Of a stretch of DNA of 64,000 bases, positions 43,205 to 51,458 are shown in pieces. Source of the stretch: an uncultured Pelagibacteraceae bacterium (GTDB lineage Bacteria > Pseudomonadota > Alphaproteobacteria > Pelagibacterales > Pelagibacteraceae); assembly GCA_902543245.1 (NCBI GenBank), contig CACBXQ010000001.1, forward strand, positions 62,001 to 126,000, given 5' to 3'. The notes under the pieces were generated by a model, which was given only the letters and a program-made list of their open reading frames with translations, searched no databases and was not told the DNA's origin. The translations under genes were made by a program, and so were the position numbers. How positions within the stretch are numbered: the first letter of the stretch is position 1; each line of letters starts with the position of its first letter.

Positions 43205-44794
43205 ATGAATTTTGACTATGTAATTGTAGGTGCTGGATCTGCTGGCTGTGTGCTTGCAAACAGATTATCTGAAAATGAGAATAATAAAGTTGCAATTATA
43301 GAGGCTGGAGATTCAAGTGATATTTGGAAGGTAAAGATGCCTCTTGCTCTTTTATACACGATGCATGATCCAAAATTTAATTGGAAATATTACTCAGAGC
43401 CAGAGCCCTATTTAAATAATCGTAGAGTATTTTGTCCAAGAGGTAAAATGATTGGGGGATGTTCCTCACATAATGGCATGGTATTTGTAAGAGGAAACAA
43501 AGATGATTACTCTAGATGGGAAGATTTTGGATTAAAAAACTGGTCTTATGAGAAAGTTTTACCTTACTTTAAAAAACTTGAGACATGGTCTGAAGGTGAA
43601 AGTCAATATAGAGGCTCATTAGGACCAATGCCAATAAATCAGTCTAAGAATTCTAATCCATTATTTAAAGCTTTTATTGATGCGGCTGGTCAAGCTGGAC
43701 ACAGAACTAATATTGATATGAATGGAGAAGAACAAGAAGGATTTGGAATGTTTGATACAACTATGCATGAAGGGGAAAGAGCCGGTGTTGCAAAATACTA
43801 TTTGAACCCAGTTTTAAAAAGAAAAAACCTTACAGTGTTTAAAAATTCATTTGTTGAAAAAATTTTATTTGAAGGAAAAAAAGCTATCGGTTTTAAAGTG
43901 AAAATTAATGGTAAGTTAGAAAAAATTTATGCAAGTAAAGAAGTAATTTTAAGTGGTGGATCAATAAATTCTCCACAACTCTTAATGTTATCTGGAATAG
44001 GTGACGCAAATCACTTAAAAGATAAAGGAATTGAAATTGTTAATGATGTAAAAGGTGTTGGAAAAAATTTACATGACCACCTGGAAACTTATATACAACA
44101 AGAATGTAAAACACCTAATACATTATATACTTATACTAAATTAATACCAAAAGTCTTTGCTGGTATACAATGGTTTTTGTTTAAGTCTGGCCCTTGTTCT
44201 AAATCATTCTTAGAAGCTGGCGGTTTTGCAAAATCTTCGCCACAAAGAAAAGTTGCAAATATTCAATTTCATTTTTTTCCATCTTTTGTAATAAATCATG
44301 GTCTTGAAGATCCTAAAACACACGGTTATCAATTGCATGCAAGTCCAAACCACCCAAAAAGTAGAGGTAATATAACCCTTAATTCATCTGATCCATATGA
44401 TTATCCAAGAATTTTATTTAACTATCTAAAAGAAGAAGAAGATTTAATACAAACTAGAGAATGTATTCACGTTGCAAGAAAAATTTTATCGCAACCAGCT
44501 TTAGTAGAACATGCGGGTAATGAAGTAGGACCCGGTTCTAATGCACAATCAGATGATGAATTAGATGATTATATAAGATCAAAGGCAGATACTGCGTATC
44601 ACCCATGTGGCACCTGTAAAATGGGTGTAGATGAAATGGCAGTAGTTGATGAGAGTTTAAAAGTAAAAGGGATACAAAACCTAAGAGTTGTAGATGCTTC
44701 AATAATACCAGAAATTCCAAGTGCAAATCTAAATGCACCTGTGATTATGATAGCAGAAAAGGCCTCTGATATAATTTTAAATTCGTATAATTAA
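43205..44794 (+). CDS. GMC-family oxidoreductase, choline dehydrogenase-like
   Basis: 529 aa. FAD site FDYVIVGAGSAGCVLANRL at the N-terminus, GMC signature 1 PRGKMIGGCSSHNGMVFVRG and signature 2 GSINSPQLLMLSGIG. The active-site His is in DTAYHPCGTCKMG and the final block is VDASIIPEIPSANLNAPVIM. Choline dehydrogenase BetA is the best-known relative and would suit the betaine theme, but many alcohols are oxidised by this family and no betB is adjacent. Confidence 0.88.
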   Translation: MNFDYVIVGAGSAGCVLANRLSENENNKVAIIEAGDSSDIWKVKMPLALLYTMHDPKFNWKYYSEPEPYLNNRRVFCPRGKMIGGCSSHNGMVFVRGNKDDYSRWEDFGLKNWSYEKVLPYFKKLETWSEGESQYRGSLGPMPINQSKNSNPLFKAFIDAAGQAGHRTNIDMNGEEQEGFGMFDTTMHEGERAGVAKYYLNPVLKRKNLTVFKNSFVEKILFEGKKAIGFKVKINGKLEKIYASKEVILSGGSINSPQLLMLSGIGDANHLKDKGIEIVNDVKGVGKNLHDHLETYIQQECKTPNTLYTYTKLIPKVFAGIQWFLFKSGPCSKSFLEAGGFAKSSPQRKVANIQFHFFPSFVINHGLEDPKTHGYQLHASPNHPKSRGNITLNSSDPYDYPRILFNYLKEEEDLIQTRECIHVARKILSQPALVEHAGNEVGPGSNAQSDDELDDYIRSKADTAYHPCGTCKMGVDEMAVVDESLKVKGIQNLRVVDASIIPEIPSANLNAPVIMIAEKASDIILNSYN

Positions 44795-44820
44795 TTTATT
44801 TTTTTTGATATATCAGCGGT

Positions 44821-45771
44821 ATGAATGTCAGAAATAATAACACTAAGGGTATTTTTTTTATACTTGGTGGTATGGCACTCTTTTCAGTTCAAGACTCACT
44901 AATAAAATTTATATATGAAGATGTTGCGCTATATGAATTGTATTTTGGAAGAACAGTCGTTGCGGCCATTTTATTATCATGTTTTTTAATTTTATCTAAA
45001 AAAAAAATTGTTTTTAAAACTCATTATCCAATTTTAACTACAATAAGAGTAACACTTTTTTTTGGAGGATTTAGTTTTTTTTATATATCGTTAACATTTA
45101 TGTCATTAGCAATGGCAAATGCATTATTTTTTTCATGTCCATTTTTTATGTCTATATTTGCAAAATTTTTTTTAAAAGAACAAATAGGGATTAGGAGATG
45201 GTCAGCAATTGTAGTTGGGTTTATTGGGGTGTATATAATATTAAATCCAGACTTTAATAATTTTAATTACTTTAAGTTGGCGCCTGTAGCGTGTGCTTTA
45301 TGTTACGCAACATCAATGACAATTACAAAAATAACATCTGAAAAAGATAATATTTATACCCAAATGATATGGCTATACATATTCGCAATATTATTAAGTA
45401 TTATAATTTATTTTATAACTGGTGATGGAAAATTTAATACGTTCTCTGATCCAACTATGAAGTTTATATTTAGAGAATGGTTTTCAAACACTACCGTGTC
45501 ATTGCCATATATTATTTTTATGGGGATTATTGCATCAGTGTCTTTTTATTGTGTTTTTTCGGCTTATAGCGTTGCATCGCCTTCTGTAGTTTCATTATTT
45601 GAGTATTCTTTAATAATTTGGGCGATGTTAGCTGGATACATACTATTTGAAACAATACCTGAGCCAAGAACTTTTGCTGGTGCAGCTTTAATAATTGCAG
45701 CAGGTGTATATATTTATATTAGAGAGAAAAAACGAGATCAAATGATTGCAACTGATACACCAAACAGATGA
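44821..45771 (+). CDS. EamA/DMT-superfamily transporter
   Basis: 316 aa, about ten membrane spans in two EamA repeats (first ends near residue 145; second ends IPEPRTFAGAALIIAAGVYIY). Members export metabolites or import small organics; direction is unknown. The stop overlaps the start of the IPNS-like oxygenase gene (ATGA), so the two are translationally coupled, suggesting a transporter for that enzyme's product or substrate. Confidence 0.88.
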   Translation: MNVRNNNTKGIFFILGGMALFSVQDSLIKFIYEDVALYELYFGRTVVAAILLSCFLILSKKKIVFKTHYPILTTIRVTLFFGGFSFFYISLTFMSLAMANALFFSCPFFMSIFAKFFLKEQIGIRRWSAIVVGFIGVYIILNPDFNNFNYFKLAPVACALCYATSMTITKITSEKDNIYTQMIWLYIFAILLSIIIYFITGDGKFNTFSDPTMKFIFREWFSNTTVSLPYIIFMGIIASVSFYCVFSAYSVASPSVVSLFEYSLIIWAMLAGYILFETIPEPRTFAGAALIIAAGVYIYIREKKRDQMIATDTPNR

Positions 45772-46727
45772 AAAAAAATTATATACCCATAATAAATATA
45801 TCTTCAATTTTAAATAATAACTTCACATCTAATACATCATATAAGATAATAAAAAAAATTGAGAAAGCTTCAATTGAAGTAGGTTTCTTTCAAATCATAG
45901 GTCATAAATTAGATGTAAAAAGAATTTGTAATATAGGAAAAAAATTTTTTAATTCTTCAAGGAGTAATAAAATAAAACTAGCTCCAAATAAATGGAATAA
46001 AAAAAATAAACATACTTATAGAGGGTATTTTCCAAATGATGTTAATGGTAAAGAAGGTTTAGATATTGGTGATTTAAAAGTTTCAGAAAGATATTCAAAA
46101 AAATTAAATAATCAATATATAGAATATTTAAATCTTAATAAATCGATTGATAAACAATCTATTAAAGATTTATCGGATTATTTTGAAAAAGTTTTTTTGT
46201 TAGGAGATACGTTGTTTAAATGTATTTTATCAATATACGGAAATGATATAAATAATTCAAAAAAAGTTTTTTCAAGAAAGAAAACTTTAAGTACACTGAG
46301 ATTTAATTACTACCCAAACCAAAAAAAACCTGTTGAAATTTCTAAACAAGATGGTGTGGCTCTTGGATGTGAAACTCATGTGGATAGCGGAATATTCACT
46401 ATTTTATATCAAGACAAAAAAGGTGGTCTCCAAGTTCAAGACAGAATAAGTAAAAAATGGTATAATGTTCCTTTTAATAAAAAAGCATTAGTGGTAAATA
46501 CAGGAAGAGCATTAGAATTTTTAACTAAAAAAAAATTTAAAGCAACAAATCATAGAGTTTTATGGAACAAAAAAAAAAGAATGTCAGTGCCTTTCTTTTT
46601 TGAGCCTTCCTATGATTTCAAAATGCATCAATCGTTTTTAAAACAAAAAAAAACAAAAAATCATGGAATTAATTATGATAAATTTTTAAATAACTCTTTA
46701 AAAAAATTTATTGAATATCAAAGGTAA
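45768..46727 (+). CDS. Isopenicillin-N-synthase-like 2OG-Fe(II) oxygenase
   Basis: 319 aa. N-terminal DIOX_N-like region (PIINISSILNN...GFFQIIGHKL), then the jelly-roll core with HxD in CETHVDSGIFTILYQ, the distal His in KATNHRVLWNKKKRMSVPFFFEP and the RxS motif for 2-oxoglutarate. This group includes plant-type hydroxylases and ethylene-forming enzyme relatives. Substrate unknown. It is followed 2 bp later by an ABM-domain gene. Confidence 0.85.
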   Translation: MKKNYIPIINISSILNNNFTSNTSYKIIKKIEKASIEVGFFQIIGHKLDVKRICNIGKKFFNSSRSNKIKLAPNKWNKKNKHTYRGYFPNDVNGKEGLDIGDLKVSERYSKKLNNQYIEYLNLNKSIDKQSIKDLSDYFEKVFLLGDTLFKCILSIYGNDINNSKKVFSRKKTLSTLRFNYYPNQKKPVEISKQDGVALGCETHVDSGIFTILYQDKKGGLQVQDRISKKWYNVPFNKKALVVNTGRALEFLTKKKFKATNHRVLWNKKKRMSVPFFFEPSYDFKMHQSFLKQKKTKNHGINYDKFLNNSLKKFIEYQR

Positions 46728-46729
46728 AA

Positions 46730-47038
46730 ATGGATCAAGTTATTATACTGGCAAGCTTTTACCCAAAACAAGACAAAATTAATGAAGCTAAAAATATTAT
46801 ATTTTCTATGATTGAACCCTCAAGATCTGAGGAAGGAAATAAAGTCTATAATTTTTATGAGGAGAAAGATGAAAAGAATAATAAAATTATTTTTCATTTG
46901 TTTGAAGTATATAATCATGCAAAAGCTTTAGATTTTCACAGAAATACAAATTATTATAAAGACTATAGGTTAAAAATAGTTGATCTATTAGAAAAACCTA
47001 TAGAAGTTAAAATTTTAAATTCCTTAAACTCAATTTAA
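46730..47038 (+). CDS. ABM (antibiotic biosynthesis monooxygenase)-like small protein
   Basis: 102 aa dimeric alpha/beta-barrel type. VIILASFYPKQDKINEAKNI starts the fold, FYEEKDEKNNKIIFHLFEVYNHAKALDFH is the conserved middle with the C-terminal His. YgiN-like members act on quinones or heme-like compounds. Here it is the last gene of the EamA, oxygenase, ABM trio. A weak 6-bp inverted repeat (TTTAGG/CCTAAA at 47041-47059) lies between it and the convergent dehydrogenase. Confidence 0.75.
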   Translation: MDQVIILASFYPKQDKINEAKNIIFSMIEPSRSEEGNKVYNFYEEKDEKNNKIIFHLFEVYNHAKALDFHRNTNYYKDYRLKIVDLLEKPIEVKILNSLNSI

Positions 47039-47046
47039 AATTTAGG

Positions 47047-48072
47047 CTAATAACCTAAATCTTTATCTATTTGATTAAGTAATTTTTTATTTTCAATAAA
47101 AAGTTTTAAATTTTTTACAAATAAATCTAATGTCATTTTTACGTAATTTCCATCATCATCAGATGAAACGTGTGGTGTAATTACTAAATTTGGTGTTTTC
47201 CAAAGTCTTGAGCTTTTATCTATAGGTTCAGGTTTAAATACATCTAAAATGGCACCTGCAATTTCTTTACTTTCAAGTTTATCGCATAATACATCGTAAT
47301 CTAAAGCAGATTGTCTGCCAATATTTATTATTCCACAAGATGGCTTTAGTAAATCTAATCTTCTTTTATCAATCAAATTTTTAGTCTCTGGTGTCTCAGG
47401 TAGTGCAAGATATAAAATATCTGCTTTTGGTAGTACCGAATCTATTTTATCTACTGTAATAACATCAGAACAACCTTCAACTTTTTTTCCTTTTTTATTG
47501 ACTCCAATTATATTGGCTCCAAGTGGTGCCACAAGTTTAGCCATAGAAGAACCTAATGAACCCGTTCCTACAACGATAACATTTTTTCCAGCTATAGGAT
47601 TTCCAAAAGTAGATACAAATTCTTTATTCTTCTGATTTGTAATAATTTTAGGTAAATGGTTTTGAAGCATCAAAACACTCATTAAACCAAATTCTCCAGC
47701 TTTCTTAGCATGAACACCACTGCTATTTGTGATTTGTAATCCATCAAAGGTCCAATTAAAAGGGAACAAATGCTCCACTCCTGCAGCGGTACAATGAATC
47801 CATTTTAAATTTGGAGCAAGACTCTTTAGGTTTTTTGTAGGAAAATCATAGGTAAGTAAAATTTCTGAATTTAAAATTGATGAATTAAAATTATCTTCAT
47901 CCCAATCAATAAAAAATTCTACCTGATCTTTAATTTTGGGTTCTTTTTCAAAAGCTTTTTCAATATGTTCCTTTGTAATTGTAAAATTTTTTTCACCTTC
48001 TAAATCACATGGAAAAGTGCCAGGTCGACCATGATTATTTTTAACATGTATTTTTAATTTCTTATTTTTCAA
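47047..48072 (-). CDS. D-2-hydroxyacid dehydrogenase
   Basis: 341 aa. Rossmann motif VVGTGSLGSSMAKLVAPLGA near residue 165, catalytic Arg in NIGRQSALDYDVL, Glu in LDVFKPEPID and His in VITPHVSSDDDG. This is the GyaR/SerA-like superfamily, reducing 2-keto acids or oxidising D-2-hydroxyacids. It overlaps the end of the Rieske oxygenase gene by 4 bp, so its substrate may derive from that oxygenase. Confidence 0.88.
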   Translation of the reverse strand: MKNKKLKIHVKNNHGRPGTFPCDLEGEKNFTITKEHIEKAFEKEPKIKDQVEFFIDWDEDNFNSSILNSEILLTYDFPTKNLKSLAPNLKWIHCTAAGVEHLFPFNWTFDGLQITNSSGVHAKKAGEFGLMSVLMLQNHLPKIITNQKNKEFVSTFGNPIAGKNVIVVGTGSLGSSMAKLVAPLGANIIGVNKKGKKVEGCSDVITVDKIDSVLPKADILYLALPETPETKNLIDKRRLDLLKPSCGIINIGRQSALDYDVLCDKLESKEIAGAILDVFKPEPIDKSSRLWKTPNLVITPHVSSDDDGNYVKMTLDLFVKNLKLFIENKKLLNQIDKDLGY

Positions 48073-49415
48073 AATATTCCCTTTTTTTCTATTTCTGATA
48101 ATTTTTCAAATATAACTTGATCTCTATCTTTCATAGACATATTTTCTGTTTCAAACTGTAATTTCATTATATGTGATCCTATTGATTTCAGTAATTTTTT
48201 ATCATCAATATTTCTTTTTGGAGCTTTTAGAACTGTATCTTGTCCATATGTTTTAATTGTATCTACATATTTTTTTGGTTGTTCTGGTTCCTTTCCCTCT
48301 TTTAATTCTGTTATAGATTTTTTAATGTGTCTTCTGTAAGCCATGATACCTTGATCAGTAGGCATTAAATGTTCAGATTTATGTGCACTTATAGTTCCCA
48401 TACTTTCAACGGCTTCCGTATCTCCAGGGCTTTTTTGTTTTTCTTCTGGACTTCTGTTAGAAATTTCACCAGCTTCAATTTTTTCATATCCTTCATTATT
48501 ATCATATTCTATGGGATCTCCCCTATCTCCAAAATTTGCCCAAGCAATTGCTACACAACTGTGATCATCAGTCGGAACTACCCACCTCGTAAACGAACTT
48601 CTTCCAAAATATTTAGTTTTTGTCCCGTCGGCAGCAAATGCAGACCCGGCTTGTGTAAAATTAGGTAAAATTAATTCATTAATTCTAATCCAAACATTTT
48701 CTTCAACTCTTCTAATGTTTGCGCCAAGATATTGAATACCTTTTTCATAAAATTGAATTTCTCCTAGTTGAGCAAAGCCTTCTGAAAACTGAATTCCTGA
48801 ACTTTGTCCATGTAGAAATGAAGTATGGACAGGGTCCATTATAGCATCTAATACTTGTATCCAATTACAATTATATTTTACTAAGTAAGGACTTCTTTTT
48901 TCATAAGAAATTTCATAACTATCGTAATGTGGAAACTCAGGTATTTTATCCATTGGTCCTAAGTAGGCAAAAATTATTCCATTAAATTCTTTTACTGGAT
49001 ACGCGCCAAGTCTAAATTTATCTCTAATTAATTTTGCTTGTTTTGAATCGGATTCCTCTCCAGGAGTTTCTAATATTTCCCCATCGATAGAAAAAAGCCA
49101 ACCATGATAACAACACCTAATTCCATTATTCTCAGTTTTTCCAAATGCAAGAGATGCTCTTCTATGTGTACAATATTTGTGCACTAATCCTATTTGATGA
49201 TTTTTTGTTCTAAATATTACTAATTCTTCACCAAGTATTTTAATTTCTAAAGGTATATTGCTTACTTTAGACGATAATGATACTGGGTGCCAAAATCTTC
49301 TTAAATATTCACCCCCAGGGGTTCCTTGACCTGTGTGAGCAAGCAACTTATCGTAATCATATTTAATAGGTTGATCATAACCTGTGTATTTTTTTGTAAT
49401 GAAACTCAACAGCAA
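48069..49415 (-). CDS. Rieske-type ring-hydroxylating oxygenase, phthalate-dioxygenase-like
   Basis: 448 aa. Rieske [2Fe-2S] ligands CTHRRASLAFG...CCYHGW (CxH, then CxxH) near residues 82-104. The mononuclear iron region reads LDAIMDPVHTSFLHG (Asp, His, His). The long C-terminal part with LMPTDQGIMAYRRHIKK matches homomeric oxygenases of the phthalate dioxygenase or vanillate demethylase kind. It hydroxylates aromatics or removes O- or N-alkyl groups using a separate reductase; no reductase gene is seen in the window. Confidence 0.87.
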   Translation of the reverse strand: MLLSFITKKYTGYDQPIKYDYDKLLAHTGQGTPGGEYLRRFWHPVSLSSKVSNIPLEIKILGEELVIFRTKNHQIGLVHKYCTHRRASLAFGKTENNGIRCCYHGWLFSIDGEILETPGEESDSKQAKLIRDKFRLGAYPVKEFNGIIFAYLGPMDKIPEFPHYDSYEISYEKRSPYLVKYNCNWIQVLDAIMDPVHTSFLHGQSSGIQFSEGFAQLGEIQFYEKGIQYLGANIRRVEENVWIRINELILPNFTQAGSAFAADGTKTKYFGRSSFTRWVVPTDDHSCVAIAWANFGDRGDPIEYDNNEGYEKIEAGEISNRSPEEKQKSPGDTEAVESMGTISAHKSEHLMPTDQGIMAYRRHIKKSITELKEGKEPEQPKKYVDTIKTYGQDTVLKAPKRNIDDKKLLKSIGSHIMKLQFETENMSMKDRDQVIFEKLSEIEKKGIF

Positions 49416-49504
49416 TCTCCTTTAAAAACCTTAAATCCAAAGAATCTATTTTATTGAAATCTGGATAATTCGCAAATAAATTCGTTTTATAATTAAAGTT
49501 TAGT

Positions 49505-50617
49505 ATGCCAATAAATCAAAAAAATAAAAATACAATCTTAGGATTGCCCTCTGAATATTATAATAATAAAACTTTTTGGAAAAAAGAGTGTGATACAGTT
49601 TTATCAAATAATTGGCTATTTGTAGCATTTGCTCATGATTTAAAAAATCCAGGTGATGCTTATCCAGTATCAATTGCTGGAAAACCAATTTTAATAATAA
49701 AAGATCAAAAAAGTAAAATATCTGCATTTCATAATGTTTGTAGTCATAGATGTTTAAAGTTAGTAAATCAAAAAAAAAATTTGGGAAAAATAATTATATG
49801 TCCTTATCACTCTTGGACATATGATCTAGAAGGTAATTTAAAAGCTGCTCCACATATAGGTGGACCAAATAAACATAAACCTAAAGGATTTAATTTTAAA
49901 AAACATGGACTTAAACCAGTAAGAATTCATATTTGGAATGATTGGATTTTTATAAATATAAATGGTAAAGCAAAAAAATTTAGTGATTATGCTAAACCTT
50001 TATTTTCAAAACTTAAAAATATAGATTTTAAAAAGCTAAAGTATATTACAACATTAGATTTTGGAAAAATAAATACCAATTGGAAATTTTTAATTGAAAA
50101 TTTTATTGAGCCTTATCACGTTCAATTTGTTCATAAAAAAACAACTAATCAACCCTTAAAGGATCATTATACTATTGTTGATGGTCTTTGCTATGGAAGT
50201 GGTGTTGATGTAAATCAGGAAGATAATCATAACAGAAGTGCTTTATCGGTTTCTTCAAAATATTTATCTCTGTTTCCTAATTTTATAATAGGTACTTATT
50301 ACCCTAATCAAATTGGAGTTTACCTAAATATCCCAATAAATGCTGAATCGACTACTCAAAAGAGAGTAATATATACAATAGATGGAAAAAGCATGTCTAA
50401 AGAAGAGATTGATATTACTAAAAAGATATGGTGGAGTGTACATAAAGAAGATCATGAAATTTGTGAAAGACTTCAAGAAGGCAGAGCTTCACCAGCATCG
50501 GGCAAAGGTGGTTTGCTATCCCCACACTGGGAAAAGGGAGTTAAAGCATTTCAAAAATTAATTATGAAAGATACTTTAAAAAATAAAAAATTAATGAAAG
50601 GAAAAAAAAATGTCTAA
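49505..50617 (+). CDS. Rieske oxygenase, choline/carnitine-monooxygenase-like size class
   Basis: 370 aa. Rieske ligands NVCSHRCLKLVNQ and CPYHSWTYDLEG near residues 77-100. Mononuclear iron His pair in ENFIEPYHVQFVHK. Shorter and of a different subgroup from the minus-strand Rieske gene 90 bp away. Enzymes of this size include choline monooxygenase, carnitine monooxygenase and stachydrine demethylase, which fits the quaternary-amine setting, but aromatic substrates are not excluded. First gene of the plus-strand array; its end overlaps the glyoxalase gene by 8 bp. No ferredoxin reductase gene is present. Confidence 0.85.
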   Translation: MPINQKNKNTILGLPSEYYNNKTFWKKECDTVLSNNWLFVAFAHDLKNPGDAYPVSIAGKPILIIKDQKSKISAFHNVCSHRCLKLVNQKKNLGKIIICPYHSWTYDLEGNLKAAPHIGGPNKHKPKGFNFKKHGLKPVRIHIWNDWIFININGKAKKFSDYAKPLFSKLKNIDFKKLKYITTLDFGKINTNWKFLIENFIEPYHVQFVHKKTTNQPLKDHYTIVDGLCYGSGVDVNQEDNHNRSALSVSSKYLSLFPNFIIGTYYPNQIGVYLNIPINAESTTQKRVIYTIDGKSMSKEEIDITKKIWWSVHKEDHEICERLQEGRASPASGKGGLLSPHWEKGVKAFQKLIMKDTLKNKKLMKGKKNV

Positions 50618-51026
50618 AGATGCAAACAATGTTTATAGACTTGCTCATACTATGATTAGAGTGAAAGATCTTGAAAGTTCATTTAATTTTTATTGTAAAA
50701 CATTGGGTATGAAAATATTGAGAAAAACAGATTATCCTGATGGAAAATTTACCAATGCCTTTATAGGTTATGGAAAGGAAACAGAGTCTCCTTGTCTTGA
50801 ATTAACTCATAATTGGGACCAAAAAGATGATTATGATAAAGGAAATGGATGGGGACATATATGTATAGAAACACCTGATGTTTATAAAGCTTGTGAAGAC
50901 CTAGAAAAACTTGGCGTAAATATAACTAGAAAGCCAGGTCCGATGAAACATGGAACAAGAGTAATAGCATTTTGTGAAGATCCTGATGGTTATAAAGTTG
51001 AATTAAATGAACCGATAAAAACATAA
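50610..51026 (+). CDS. gloA: Glyoxalase I-like (VOC family) protein
   Basis: 138 aa, two betaalphabetabetabeta units. Metal ligands fit GloA: His in LAHTMIRVKDLESSF, Glu in CLELTHNWDQ, His in GWGHICIETPD and Glu at the C-terminus (YKVELNEPI). GloA isomerises the methylglyoxal-glutathione adduct to lactoylglutathione. In this array it may detoxify a reactive aldehyde, or act as another VOC enzyme. Overlaps the Rieske gene. Confidence 0.85.
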   Translation: MSKDANNVYRLAHTMIRVKDLESSFNFYCKTLGMKILRKTDYPDGKFTNAFIGYGKETESPCLELTHNWDQKDDYDKGNGWGHICIETPDVYKACEDLEKLGVNITRKPGPMKHGTRVIAFCEDPDGYKVELNEPIKT

Positions 51027-51042
51027 AAAAGAAAGGTATAAA

Positions 51043-51438
51043 ATGTCAAAAAAACCTCAACTATATAAGTTTAAAGATATCGAACATCGTCTTCAAACTT
51101 TAGAGCCAGGCAAAAGTTATATAAAACCATTTGTTACCAGTAAAGTAAGTGACACTATGTGTGGTGGGCTAAATTTTTTAAATAAAGTTTCTGTACCATG
51201 GGATTTGACTTGTGATGAAATTATTTATTGTATGGAAGGATCTTTTCGTTTGACTTGTGATGGTGAGTCTTATGTCTGCAATCCAGGTGATGTACTTTAT
51301 GTGCCTAAAGATAATCATATAGCATATGAATGTGATGAAAAATGTGTAATATTTTATGCTGCCTATCCTCATGATTGGAAGCAAAAAGCAGGAATTACAT
51401 TTGTCCCTGGTATTGATCCTGAGGATATGCCAAAATAA
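51043..51438 (+). CDS. EutQ-like cupin protein
   Basis: 131 aa, one cupin barrel. DEIIYCMEGSFRLTCDGESY and NPGDVLYVPKDNHIAYECDE are the two cupin motifs, and the ending YAAYPHDW is the EutQ pattern. Classical EutQ belongs to ethanolamine microcompartments, but no shell proteins are here. Position between a Rieske oxygenase and a glutamine synthetase suggests an accessory or catalytic cupin for an amine pathway. Confidence 0.78.
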   Translation: MSKKPQLYKFKDIEHRLQTLEPGKSYIKPFVTSKVSDTMCGGLNFLNKVSVPWDLTCDEIIYCMEGSFRLTCDGESYVCNPGDVLYVPKDNHIAYECDEKCVIFYAAYPHDWKQKAGITFVPGIDPEDMPK

Positions 51439-51458
51439 AAAAGTTTAAGGAGATTTTA

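Noticed and set aside
51043-51438. Ethanolamine microcompartment locus because of EutQ
   Set aside because: No shell proteins, EutBC or EutE-type genes are present; only the cupin fold is shared.
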